DNA of 64,000 bases from contig JAYKXP010000007.1 of NCBI GenBank assembly GCA_037176845.1, positions 868,001 to 932,000 on the forward strand, read 5' to 3'. The notes beneath the pieces are model-generated. The model was not told the origin of the DNA. It saw only the letters and a list, made by a program, of their open reading frames with translations, and did no database searches. Positions 44,492 to 55,228 of the stretch are shown one piece after another; position 1 is the stretch's first letter, and each line of letters starts with the position of its first letter. The stretch is from Paramarasmius palmivorus. Taxonomy: Eukaryota; Basidiomycota; Agaricomycetes; Agaricales; Marasmiaceae. Made by a program: the position numbers and the translations under genes.

Positions 44492-46830
44492 ATGCCTTCC
44501 CTTCGCAATGCAGCTCTTCTCACCGCTCTCGCGACTCTTGCAATTGGAGCTCCCACTTCGCCATCTTTGAGCTCTTCCCTAGAGTCTCCTCCTTCTATGA
44601 GCTCATCGGCTGTGGAGCCGACCGCAACAGTCCCCTACGCAAGCACTAATCCCAATTTTCCGATGTGGGGACCAGATAGCCCTGCTTCTGTACCCAAGCC
44701 AGAGAGAGGAAAGCTCGGGGCCTCGATTATGGGACCTAGCAATCCGCCGTTGGAATTGGAGAACCCGGCTTTGCTTGCGCCTCCGACCAGTGACAATGGA
44801 GAAGTGTAAGCGTCGCCATTATTTTTCGAGTTGCATATCGAGAGCTTATGGTGATTCACCCAGGGGAAACGTCAAGTGGCCAATGAGCTTTAGCCCGAAT
44901 AGGATTCAGACCGGTGGATGGGCTAGGCAGCAGAACGGTATGTTCTCTCTAGTAGCTTTAGGGTCCAGGGATTGATTCTGGGTTTCTAGTCAATGTGATG
45001 CCTCTAGCAACAAGTGGGTTTCATGCCTAGTACCTTTTTATTTCTTCCGTACTCAACGTTATCATAGACATCGCCGGTGTAAATATGAGACTGGAGGCTG
45101 GCGCTATCCGAGAAATGCATTGGCACGACACTTCCGAGGTATGTGCAATGGAAACCACTGTCGGCCCCGAACTTACATATGTATCTACAGTGGGCATACG
45201 TTCTTAAGGTAGAATTTTTTTGTTAGCTATCCTTTGACGCATTCACACTTGCGTTCAAACAGGGTACAACTCAAGTGACAGCCGTAGACACCCAAGGCCG
45301 CAACTTTAGGGCTAACGTCGTACGTCTAAGTCCTATTCACGACTGATTAACCGACTCAGATTGTTTGCAGAAAGCCGGTGATCTATGGTTCTTCCCCGCC
45401 GGTGTTCCTCACTCGTTGCAAGGAACTGACGATGATCCCGATGGCACCGAGTTTTTACTGGTTCGTACTCAATACCTCACGTCCGGATCAGTGATTCAGT
45501 GAGATCATATAGGTCTTCCCAGACGGAAAGTTCAGTGAAGACGACACATTCCTGGTATAATTCTACACAACAAATGTCTAGCTCCGATTCTGATACTCTG
45601 CGATAGCTCACTGACTGGCTTGCCCACGTACCTGCTGAGGGTATGTGTGTGTTCTCTAGGAAACGAGATATCCTCTAATGATTCCTGTCAGTCATCCAAA
45701 AGAATTTCCAGGTCAACAGCTCCAAGCCTTTCTCGCATATCCCTGACAGGCCACTATATATCTTCCCCGGCAGTGAGTACCCTTGGTCCCTTCTCATTTC
45801 CACAACATTTGCCAATAACAACTTGCTCAGATTCACCCACGACCGCCGAGCCTGTTTCCGATCCAAACGGTCAGGTCCCCGAGTCGTACTTCTACGCGTT
45901 CTCCAATGTTACCGCCACTCCCCTCGCTGGTGGCTCCTTCAAAGTCGTTGATTCGAGAACCTTCCCGATCTCGACGACTATTGCGGCAACTGAGGTGACC
46001 GTTGAGCCAAATGCACTGCGGTGAGTACCTAACACTATCTGCACACTCGGAGTTGAACTCATGCCGCTATCCAGAGAGCTCCATGTGAGTGACATAGCCT
46101 GCCTCGACGTTCGTTAATTCTGAGAGTATCTCCGAACCTTTAGTGGCACCCAACTATGGACGAGTGGGCGTTTTTCTTGTAAGTTGGCCTATCTTGCTCC
46201 TTCGGCTTGTATTCATCCGATTTCTTTTCTTCTAGGGAAGGCGAGGCAAGAGTAACGGTATTCGCATCCAACAGCAATGCGAAGACGTTCAACTATCAGG
46301 TATGTTACCTCAGAGAATTCAGGGCGTTGTTGCTCACAGGTTTATCTCGATAGGCTGGAGATATCGGTAGACTACATCTGTTTAAGAGTTCGATTCACGC
46401 TGATCCCATTCTCAATCTTAGCTTATATACCCGCTACCATGGGTAAGTCGCTCATAGCAAGTCTAACGGAGTACGGTGCGCTAATGTGATACGGTTTCGT
46501 AGGTCACTATGTGGAGAATACTGGCAATACCACACTCAAATTCCTTGAGTTGTTCAACACCGGCAAGTACTGTACGCATTCTCATTACTCCTCTCACTTA
46601 TTCGGCACGTTTCCAGATGTGTACCAGGACATCAGCTTGTCTCAGGTGAGTGCAACGATGCTTTGCACGGTAACTGGTACTGATTTCTAAAACAGTGGTT
46701 GGCTCTTACGCCTCCCGAGCTCTTGAAGGCTCATTTAGATTTGGATGACGAAACTATCGCAGGCCTGAGTCAGTTCAAGGAGAAGGCAACGGTTGTGGCA
46801 CCTCTTGTGGTGGATAACCATCCGATGTAA
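44492..46830 (+). CDS. Secreted bicupin oxalate decarboxylase (ODC3)
   Basis: Same 19-exon plan as the other copies. The signal peptide (MPSLRNAALLTALATLAIGA) is followed by the shortest Ser-rich linker of the four. Cupin 1 HWHDTSE, lid SEDDTF, cupin 2 ELHWHPTMDE and GHYVENT are all present. The first exon ends 44492 to about 44807, and the 10-nt ELH microexon is conserved. It ends VDNHPM-stop. Coding exons resemble ODC1/ODC2 closely but introns differ, so this is an older duplicate. Extracellular Mn-dependent oxalate decarboxylation is expected. Confidence 0.9.
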
Positions 46831-48545
46831 TCTCTGGAGACCGTCTCTTCACTCATTCAAATTAGTCTTCACTAGAACTAGAGCTAGAATTTAGAATTTC
46901 GTTTCCTTGTACCTGTACGTATGTAACGGTGAAATCAAGATTTACATGTTGTATCCTTATTCATCTTCCAAAACTCCGATAGCGTAACACCATGATTCTC
47001 CAGGAGTATATATAACTTGGGGTACTCCGCCGTCTACAGGCATCCATAATGCACGTAAGTATGATTCGGAGGCATTTATTGGAATGTCACGTTGTCAATG
47101 TTGTGATAGGCCGCGATCGACATCGAAACGGTAGGATCCGGCGGCGAAAATCCTGAGGTACGAGATGTACCCACTTCAACTCCAAGTAGTGAAAAACGAA
47201 AGGTATGTTCAGAAAGTTTGTACGTTTCCTGATTCCGAAACGGAAACCCCGTCGACGCCGGATACCGTCTCAATCGTGGGCAGGCCGGATGAAAGATGAT
47301 AGTTTTTCTGATGTCTTCAGGACTTCGGCTTGAAAAATAGCCTAGGTGCCGACAAGTAATATATGCTGAGCCCAAATTGCTAGCAATCATGCTCCTAGCA
47401 AACTCGAACTTGTAGAATGGACCGCAATCAGAGTCTGGTATCCCAAGTGATTGGTGCGCAACGTACCAAAGTCAGAGTTTGCATCGAGCCTGAGGCCTTT
47501 CGTCACCCTACACCCACCTCGGTGGGACCCTCTTCGTCGTAAAGAACATTCCACTGGGCTATTCTTATATCTACGGCAACCTATGTGAAATGAAACTCGC
47601 GTGGAATAGGGACAAGTTAGACTCACTACACGGTACACCATGAGGCCATATGCTCATACAGAGCTTGACGATTGACTATAGAGGATGCCTGCTATGGTTG
47701 TGCGTTGGGTGTTGAAGTCGAAGTTGAATACGTTCTTCACTGTCACTAATGACACCAAAGGCAATTACAACGTGAGAAAAAAAGGCAGAGGTCCTTGGCG
47801 TCGTTGGCAAGTGCGTGGAGTGCTTTTGCGCTGGACTCCCATCTTCCTCTCACGAGTCCCTCAAACCATCTACTCTAAGGCTATTCTTGTCCGAAAGACG
47901 TCCAGAAGTAGGACAATACACGAAACAACTCTTGGTCGGCCGCTACGGGAGCGAATGCGAAAGCTCAAGTTAGTGTCAAAGATCCGTGTACCATCTCAAG
48001 GCATATTTCGGTAAGTCTGAGAACCGCATGTTCTCTGCCCCATTCCACCAAAAGGCATATCTTATCAACGAAGGATGAGATTTCGCTGCTATGCGAGCTT
48101 CATGGGTTGTCAAGTAGGTGACACTGGTTATAATTGTCAGTATGGCGCCGCTCATCTGCCGCCCTACAGTCTCAAGCCTTTTAGGTTCGTCTTGCGACGA
48201 TATCTAATAGTATCGCTGAAATACTACCGAAAAACATACGATCACCAAGATTTGGTCCTCGTTTGATGAGGAAAGCTACTGTGGCTCACAGTAATAGTGA
48301 ACGATAGTTCGATGTTTCAACATGCCTTAATTCTTCCGGGCCGCAACTTGAGGATTACGGTTTACCAAAAAAATACACCCGTGGAAGAATGGTCTCACAG
48401 CGCCGTACCTCATTTTATCTCACCGTCGGGGGATCAACGAAGGGTAGTACGTATGTTTTCCTGATCCGTGTGGCACTGTATCAATGACAACTGTATTCCA
48501 GGTCATCTATACGTTAGGATCGAAGCTATGACTGGATGGTGAAGC

Positions 48546-48569
48546 TTATTTTTACGCTGGTAAAAATAA
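48546..48569 (+). promoter_or_regulatory. Perfect palindrome upstream of ODC4
   Basis: Arms TTATTTTTAC and GTAAAAATAA separated by GCTG, about 405 bp before the ATG. It shares the arms, but not the spacer, with the element before ODC2. Confidence 0.5.
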
Positions 48570-48901
48570 ACGATTTTCGCATTCATACCTAGATGGGTGT
48601 TTGGGCTGAATGAAGGTTCAGCAGCTAGCTAATGGGTGAGTATACCAAATTTTGGACTCCTTGCGTATAATCGAGACTAGTTTTTAGGACTGTTGTACAT
48701 ACCTCGCCGGCATACAATCGCGATCCTGTGACTCTTTACGCTAAATTCTATTCAAGCCCCACCAGAACGAACAGGCGAAGATCTCTACATTTTTACACAT
48801 ACGGTACATTTTTGGATGAGATTGCCAATTTGCGAACGGCAACATTCTGGTTTGGATGTTCTGTTTATCCTTTACAGCACTGGCAGAGTCCCACAAAAGC
48901 C

Positions 48902-48911
48902 TATAAAAGAC
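48902..48911 (+). promoter_or_regulatory. TATA box of ODC4
   Basis: TATAAAAGAC, 73 bp before the ATG. Confidence 0.75.
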
Positions 48912-48974
48912 TCATCGAATCGATAGGAAAAGGCATTGAGCTTCGTCTCTACGGGTTTCACAGCAGTCCTCGCA

Positions 48975-51364
48975 ATGTCGCCTCTCCGTAACGCAGCACT
49001 TCTCGTTGCTTTCGTAGCTCTTGCAGTTGGAGCTCCTACCTCTTCTTCACTGAGCTCTTCATTCTCTTCGAGCTCATCTCCCGAGCTCTCATCTGCATCT
49101 GCTGGCTTTTCGAGCTCACCCTCGTTCAGCTCTTCAGCCGCGGAACCAAGCGCGACAGTCCCATACGCGAGTACGAACCCTAACTTCCCAATGTGGGCAC
49201 CGGACAGTGCTCCGTCGGTACCCAAGCCGGAGAGAGGAACACTTGGTGCTTCAATCATGGGCCCAAGTAACCCTCCATTGGAGCTGGAAAATCCAGCGCT
49301 GCTTGCTCCTCCGACCAGCGACAACGGTGAAGTGTAAGTGCCATCATCTGTATCTTTGAATACCAGCGCCTAACTTTGTTTACGCTCAGTGGAAATGTCA
49401 AGTGGCCCATGAGCTTTAGCCCGAACCGTATCCAGACCGGTGGTTGGGCGAGACAGCAAAACGGTAAGAACACTTCCACTGCTTCTAGCCATCGGGCGCG
49501 AATATTGACTTCTTGAACAGTAAACGTCATGCCTATCGCTCAGAGTGAGCTTCATTCCTGCAGTGACCACTATAGCTAAGCTGACGCTGTATTACAGACA
49601 TCGCCGGTGTGAACATGAGATTGGAAGCTGGAGCTATTCGAGAGATGCACTGGCACGATACATCAGAGGTACGCTCGACTTGTTGTACACATCTGAAGCT
49701 CGACTAATACCTTCAACTAGTGGGCCTATGTGCTTAAGGTAATTCTCGATACAATGGCAAGTACGCTGCATCTCTGACGCGACCTGTTTCAATAGGGCAC
49801 TACCCAAGTAACATCCGTAGACACGCAAGGACGCAACTTTGTTGCGAACGTCGTAAGCAATATCTAAATGGGCTCAAGAAGCCCAAGAAACTTACTGTTC
49901 ATCCTTCAGAATGCCGGCGATCTGTGGTTCTTCCCCGCAGGTATCCCTCACTCCTTACAAGCAACGAATGACGATCCCGAGGGTACCGAGTTCTTACTGG
50001 TTCGTGTTTATCAGGCTTCGCGTCTCTGTGATTAGCTCAACCGTTCCTTATCTAGGTCTTCCCGGATGGAAAATTCAGCGAAGACGACACATTCCTTGTA
50101 GGTTTCCTTGTGCTTCAAATGTCAAGCAAACCTGACAGTCCGTGGACAGCTTACCGATTGGCTCGCTCACGTACCTGCGGAAGGTAGAGTCGTCTCTTTC
50201 GAGATTTATTGGTCTCTCATCAGTTGCCTCTAGTCATTCAGAAGAACTTCCAGCTCAACAGTTCCAAGCCATTCTCTCACATTCCCGACAAGCCCTTGTA
50301 CATTTTCCCATGGAGTACGTCCTCACCCCATGGTCATGCTCACGATATTCAATGTGTTTACTAACAATGCACTACTCAGCTTCGCCCGACACCGCCGAGC
50401 CAGTTGCTGATCCAAACGGACAGGTGCCTGAATCGTTCTACTATCCGTTCTCGAACGTCACGGCCACTCCACTGGCTGGCGGATCTGTGAAGGTCGTCGA
50501 TTCGAGGACTTTCCCCATCTCTACTACGATCGCTGCGGCGGAAATTACCGTTGAACCTGGTGCACTTCGGTGAGTATCTGAGGGTCACTGTCCCATAAAT
50601 TGGTGCTGATTTCACATGTTACAGAGAGCTTCATGTGAGTGATGTCGCAAACATTGAAAGGCACATTGCCTAACATTCTTAAATCTCAGTGGCACCCAAC
50701 TATGGATGAATGGGCGTACTTCTTGTATGTTTCTGTTATTTCTTATTGATGTTTGTTCTCATTTTATCGTTTAGGGAAGGCCAGGCTAGAATGACAGTGT
50801 TTGCATCAAACAGCAATGCTAAGACATTCAACTATCAGGTGTGTTTTCAGCGTCTACTCCCCACAATAGAGTTTACTCAATGCTTAAATGTATCAGGCTG
50901 GCGATATCGGTGAATCACCAGTGAATATTCTAGTCCGGTATTAAAGCTAACCATATCTCTCTATCCCCGCAGCTTATGTCCCTGCAACATATGGTGAGCG
51001 TTATGAAATATGCAATCGCATTCATAGCTGATCAGTTCTTCAGGGCACTACGTCGAGAACACTGGTAATACTACCCTCAAGTTCCTGGAACTCTTCAACA
51101 CCGGTAAGCTACCCGGCATAATGTCGTGGAACCACCACTCATTGCCTTTCCAGATGTCTACCAGGATATTTCCTTGACACAGGTTCGTGCTTGCGGTGCC
51201 CCGAGTCCCTTTTCACGATACTGACACCTTGACAGTGGCTCGCCCTGTCTCCTCCCGAACTGCTCAAAGCTCACCTAGGCTTGGACGACGAGACCATCGC
51301 CCACTTGAACAAGACCAAGGCAACGGTCGTGGCGCCCCTCATCGTGGATGATCATCCACTATAG
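48975..51364 (+). CDS. Secreted bicupin oxalate decarboxylase (ODC4)
   Basis: Same exon plan. The signal peptide (MSPLRNAALLVAFVALAVGA) leads into the longest Ser-rich linker of the family here, about 25 residues longer than in ODC2, likely O-glycosylated. Cupin 1 (HWHDTSE), lid SEDDTF and cupin 2 (ELHWHPTMDE) are intact; the last cupin strand reads YVPATYGHYVENT where the others have YIPATMG. The lid-proximal GTDDDPDG is ATNDDPEG in this copy. It ends DDHPL-stop. It is the most diverged of the four copies and probably the oldest branch. It should have the same extracellular oxalate-degrading role. Confidence 0.9.
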
Positions 51365-52496
51365 ATATACAGAGAAATAGTGTCGAGTCCATAGAACTGC
51401 TTAGACTTTTTTCCTTATTTCGAATTGTACATGTAAAACATTAGGAAAGTGTAAATCATAAAATAGTCGTGTTAGATTGTGGTAGCGCACCTTCGGCTTG
51501 CTAAGGTCCTATTGAGCGTTCTTCGTGACTAGCGATCGGTAAACCAACTACAGTATCTTGTTGATAGGAGGCTGGTGCGCTGGTGACCACTGTGATGCAT
51601 ACGTATCTGTACGTATGTTTGAATTCAATTTAAAGGTTGCATAGATTCTTCGTTCCTCAAGTGCTAAAAAATACCGTTACCGGTAGTTTGTGCATCTTTG
51701 GTACTAAAAAGGTATACTCGTTTTGCCATATTCGATAGGGCGCTTGGGCACAAAATTGCGCAAATATGGCAAATGACTATTTTTGGCGACTTCTTTGGGT
51801 GAAAAAAGTGTATGGTTGCCCATGGCTGTGCAAGTACATGCCCGCTTCTCACGTTTGTTTTCCCTCTCTGACCAGCGATGTCTATACCGGTGAGACTCTT
51901 GCAAGCTCGACTCTCTGACTTGAAAGCTCACCTGTACTTTGGTTTCACAAGAAAATAGAATCAAATGTTTACTCTGTCAAACTCCACTCCTGTTCGACGT
52001 TCAGATGTGTTGCACCGTGGAACAACAGCCTGAGCTATTCAACAACACATCCCGAACCTGTAGTTTCCATCGCATCATCATAGTTTCGGCAGTCAACACA
52101 TTCGGAACAGCAGAGACAGCTTGGGTGAATCGAGACTTTCGCGGTTCTATTCCTTGAAACACTTGGCTCAATTTCAGCTCCCAGGCTCTGGAAGTCCTTC
52201 AATTGCAAGAAATGTCGGCTTCCTAAACAAGCCTTATTCTCGATATCTCTGTTGCCGAAAAGAAGTTCGTTTGGTCACAAGAGGCATTTCCATAAATTAT
52301 TGACCATTAATCATTTCTCGCTAATCGGAATCCCGTCGAAGCGAGTCGACTTCTATGTCAACAGCGCATACAATAGTGTGTCAAGGCCATGTGGATACCA
52401 GTCAAAGCTTCATTATTTATACACTCAGAACACCGAACTGCTCAAATACCACCCTTTTCTCTTCCCTGTGACCCCACTGTTTCCTTGCTATACCCA
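51365..52496. other. Intergenic region ODC4 / membrane protein 1
   Basis: About 1.1 kb. Short frames on both strands without motifs; I see no gene here. The frame leading into the membrane protein is open upstream of its ATG as far as about 52389, but that stretch has no homology to the paralogue. Confidence 0.45.
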
Positions 52497-53665
52497 ATGC
52501 CCATGAAATGGAGACGTTCCGAGACGGATCCTACCCAAGCACAACCCGATGAACTTCTCGGGTCCTACATTGCGGTTGGGACACTGGCAGTGAGCACCAT
52601 TACTCCTTTGCGCGTTCCAAGCTTGACACAAGGAACAGATTTTCCTCTGGGATGTACTCACTAACCTTAGTAGCGAGTATCATCTCCTGTTCAACAAACG
52701 CAAGATCGGGTTCCCGACAATCGTCTATCTATGGGCTCGGTGAGCATTCGTGAACCTCAAACGATCTGTCTAACTACTAACACGTTCCTCAGAGTCACTA
52801 CCCTCGTAGGCTTGACACTAACAGCCCTAGTATTTGGTAAGTGTGCCTCCTGGCAACATTTCACCATACAGGAACCGTCTGGGCTGACTTCTTCTGACCT
52901 AATAGCCGCACCTATCGGGAAATGCTGCTCCATCTTCACCCAGATAATCCTTGCTGGATTTCCTTCATTCATTGCGTCAGAGTCGCTATTAGTCTTCTTC
53001 AGACTACGTGCAGTCTACATGGACAGGAAAGGCGTTATTCGAGCATTCCTTGTCTCGTTAATCATCGTGGTCGGGTGCTCTTGTTCGCTTCCATTTGTTG
53101 GAGAAGCACATCGAATCGGATCTACGAACGCGTACTGTACCGCAACCTTAAACACAAAACTTGCGGAAGCGATGTTGATCATACCTCTGATCAACCATAT
53201 CGCGGTCTTTCTTGCTATTTCTTATCAGTTAATGCCAAAGTCGGAGATCTCGGACTCCGTAAAGAGTTCTGAGAGTATTATAAAAGCCATTAGTGGCAAC
53301 CGCCTTCATGGGCTTTCCAGAACGTTGGTTATTGACGGACAAAAGTATATTCTGTGAGTGTCTATCACCTCAGGTGGTCTACTCCCTTGTATTGACTTTC
53401 CGTCCCCGCTTCCCACAGGGTCTTCCTCATCACAACCACACTGGCAGCAGTGATAATAGCTATCGGAGACTTACCCGATACCTACCGATTCGTTCTGGTT
53501 GGCCTACACATTGCCATTGAGAACAGCATGAACAGTTATCTGTTTCGGAGTGTCCGCGCGAAGGCCTCATCAACCGATGTTCTGGGCTCGACGATGAACT
53601 TTCGGCACACAGAGAGCGACGATTTGGAATCGTCTGCCGCTTCTGAAGTCCCACAGTCTGTATAG
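52497..53665 (+). CDS. Basidiomycete multi-pass membrane protein (TM1)
   Basis: Five exons, 52497-52589, 52639-52739, 52793-52836, 52906-53353 and 53419-53665, total 933 nt for 310 residues. Exon junctions are supported by the paralogue at 54081-55228, which has the same sites. The first conserved block IFLWDVLTNLSSEYHLLF and KIGFPTIVYLWAR is typical of a basidiomycete-specific family of about seven membrane helices. Hydrophobic helices follow through LTLTALVF, ESLLVFFRLRAVYMDR, a cysteine-containing segment before FVGEAHRIGST, and LIINHIAV-type helices, ending in a Ser-rich cytoplasmic tail. Function unknown; a receptor-like role is only a guess from topology. It is convergent with TM2. Confidence 0.8.
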
Positions 53666-54080
53666 CTCCACGAAACACTTGATGGGAGCAAGGGTGGAAC
53701 TAGACGATAAACTTCTTTTCCCGCTTATCCGTGATCGGTGGATGATACTAATATCTTATTATCTGTACTGTATATAACTTCGTATCGATGGTATCCATTG
53801 GGCAACACTGCCTTCCAAGCCTCGTAGATGCTAGCGTCCTTCACGTTGGTATTGTGCATCGTGATGGATCGAACAAGAACATCTGAACAGATCACCACGA
53901 TGACAACCAGGCACTCCGGCAAGTCAATGGCAAGGATAGCTTGAATCAAACCAAGGAAAAATCGGTCGTACAGAGATATCCTCACTACTAGTCAGAGTCC
54001 CACTGTTCTCGTCATCACTATTTGTGTGCGGTCCAAGTCATAGACAAGAGATAGAAGCGATTATGTCTTTGTACTCAGGA
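53666..54080. other. Gap between convergent TM1 and TM2
   Basis: About 415 bp. On the minus strand an 86-codon open frame (53725-53985) has a hydrophobic first half and could be a relic of the same membrane family, but the similarity is too weak to call. Confidence 0.35.
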
Positions 54081-55228
54081 CTACACTGCAGAAGAGGATT
54101 GTGGTACCATGCTCAGGCTATCTGCTTGTCGGAAATTAATGGTCGAATCCGTGATCACGGTTGTATCCTTGGCTCGAACGCTTCGAAACAGATAACAGTT
54201 CATGCTATTCTCGACGGCTGCATGGAATGCTACGAGAACACACCGATAGGTGTCGGGTAGATGCCCGATCGCCATCATTGCAGTTGCTGCAGCAGTGGTG
54301 AGAAGAAAGACCCTGCGAGGATCACGGGAGTCAGCATAATGCAATGCAGACGAAGATGAAGACACGTACAAAATGTAGTTCTGCCCGTCGATGACGAGTG
54401 TCCTGGATATCCCGCGAAGACGCTTTCCACGAAAAAATTTTCTGAGCCGAGAGGCATATGACGAGGTCCGTTCACGGTTCGTCTCCAGCGTGATCTCCGA
54501 CCTCTCTATCAGCTGATATGCAATGGCAAAAAAGACTGCAATATGATTCGCCAGAGGAACGATCAGCATTGCTTCTGCAAGCCTCAAGTTGAGCGTTGCG
54601 GTGCAATACGCATTCGTTGGTCCGATAGGGTGTGCTTCGGCCACGAAGGGTATTGCGCAAGAGCAGCCTGTGACGATGACTAGTGAGACCGCGAACCCGT
54701 AGACGACTTTCTTCCGGTCCATGTAGACTGCGCGTAGTCTGAAGAACAGCAGGAGGCTTTCTGAGAAGATGAAAGGTGGGAAGCCGGAGATACTGATTCA
54801 CATGAAAATAGAGCAGCATCTGCCGATAGGGGCGGCTAGGAAAGGATTAGCTGAAGCTAAAGTGGTTGTAAACATGGCCTGTACGTACCAAAAACGAGTG
54901 TTATTAGCGTGATTCCTATGACAGCGTTCGCTCTGAAGGACGCATCAGAAGAGCGACGATCGTTTAATCGCTGATACTGACCGAGCCCATAGATAAACGA
55001 GTGTTGGAATGCCAATCTTCCGTTTAAATAACAGGTGGTACTCGGCACTAAGGTTGGTGAGTACGTCCCAAAGGAACATCTAATCGTCGTAAACGTGGGT
55101 TATTAGATACGTGAAGCAGAAAGAGCATGAAAAACACGTACCCCTAGCGTCGCGACTCCGAGATAAGCTCCGAGCAGCTTGTCAGGTTGAGCGTGGGCAC
55201 CGTCCATCTCAGCACGTATGGCAACCAT
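54081..55228 (-). pseudogene. Membrane protein paralogue (TM2), interrupted by a stop
   Basis: Reads 55228 downward with the same exon order as TM1: MVAIRAEMDGAHAQ start, FLWDVLTNLSAEYHLLF, KIGIPTLVYLWAR, then AAPIGRCCSIF. At this point TM1 has Thr-Gln-Ile and TM2 has Met-TGA-Ile (TGA at 54798-54800), in frame and with no length change. Downstream the frame is open to the normal end (MDRKKVVYGF through to SSSAV-stop), including the conserved final intron with its GT/AG. I tested a short intron over the stop (donor GTGAAT, acceptor CTCAG) and it breaks frame. So it is a pseudogene, a truncated protein, or an internally started 3' half. The start could also be the ATG at 55207. Confidence 0.7.

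Larger units (their letters stand above)
46831..48974. other. 2.1 kb interval upstream of ODC4
   Basis: No recognised gene. The largest frames are 109 codons (47685-48014, basic composition) and 63 codons (48075-48266). Neither has a motif or a clear splice pattern, and both may be relics. The ODC4 palindrome and TATA box lie in the last 430 bp. Confidence 0.4.

Noticed and set aside
47685..48014. 109-codon frame as a gene
   Set aside because: Highly basic, no motif, no splice support and no homologous frame in the other ODC upstream regions.
42870..51364. Biosynthetic gene cluster for a secondary metabolite
   Set aside because: No polyketide synthase, terpene synthase, NRPS, P450 or transporter is present in the window.
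54722..54819. Intron GTGAAT...CTCAG bridging the TM2 stop
   Set aside because: It is only about 41 nt and leaves the downstream frame out of phase.
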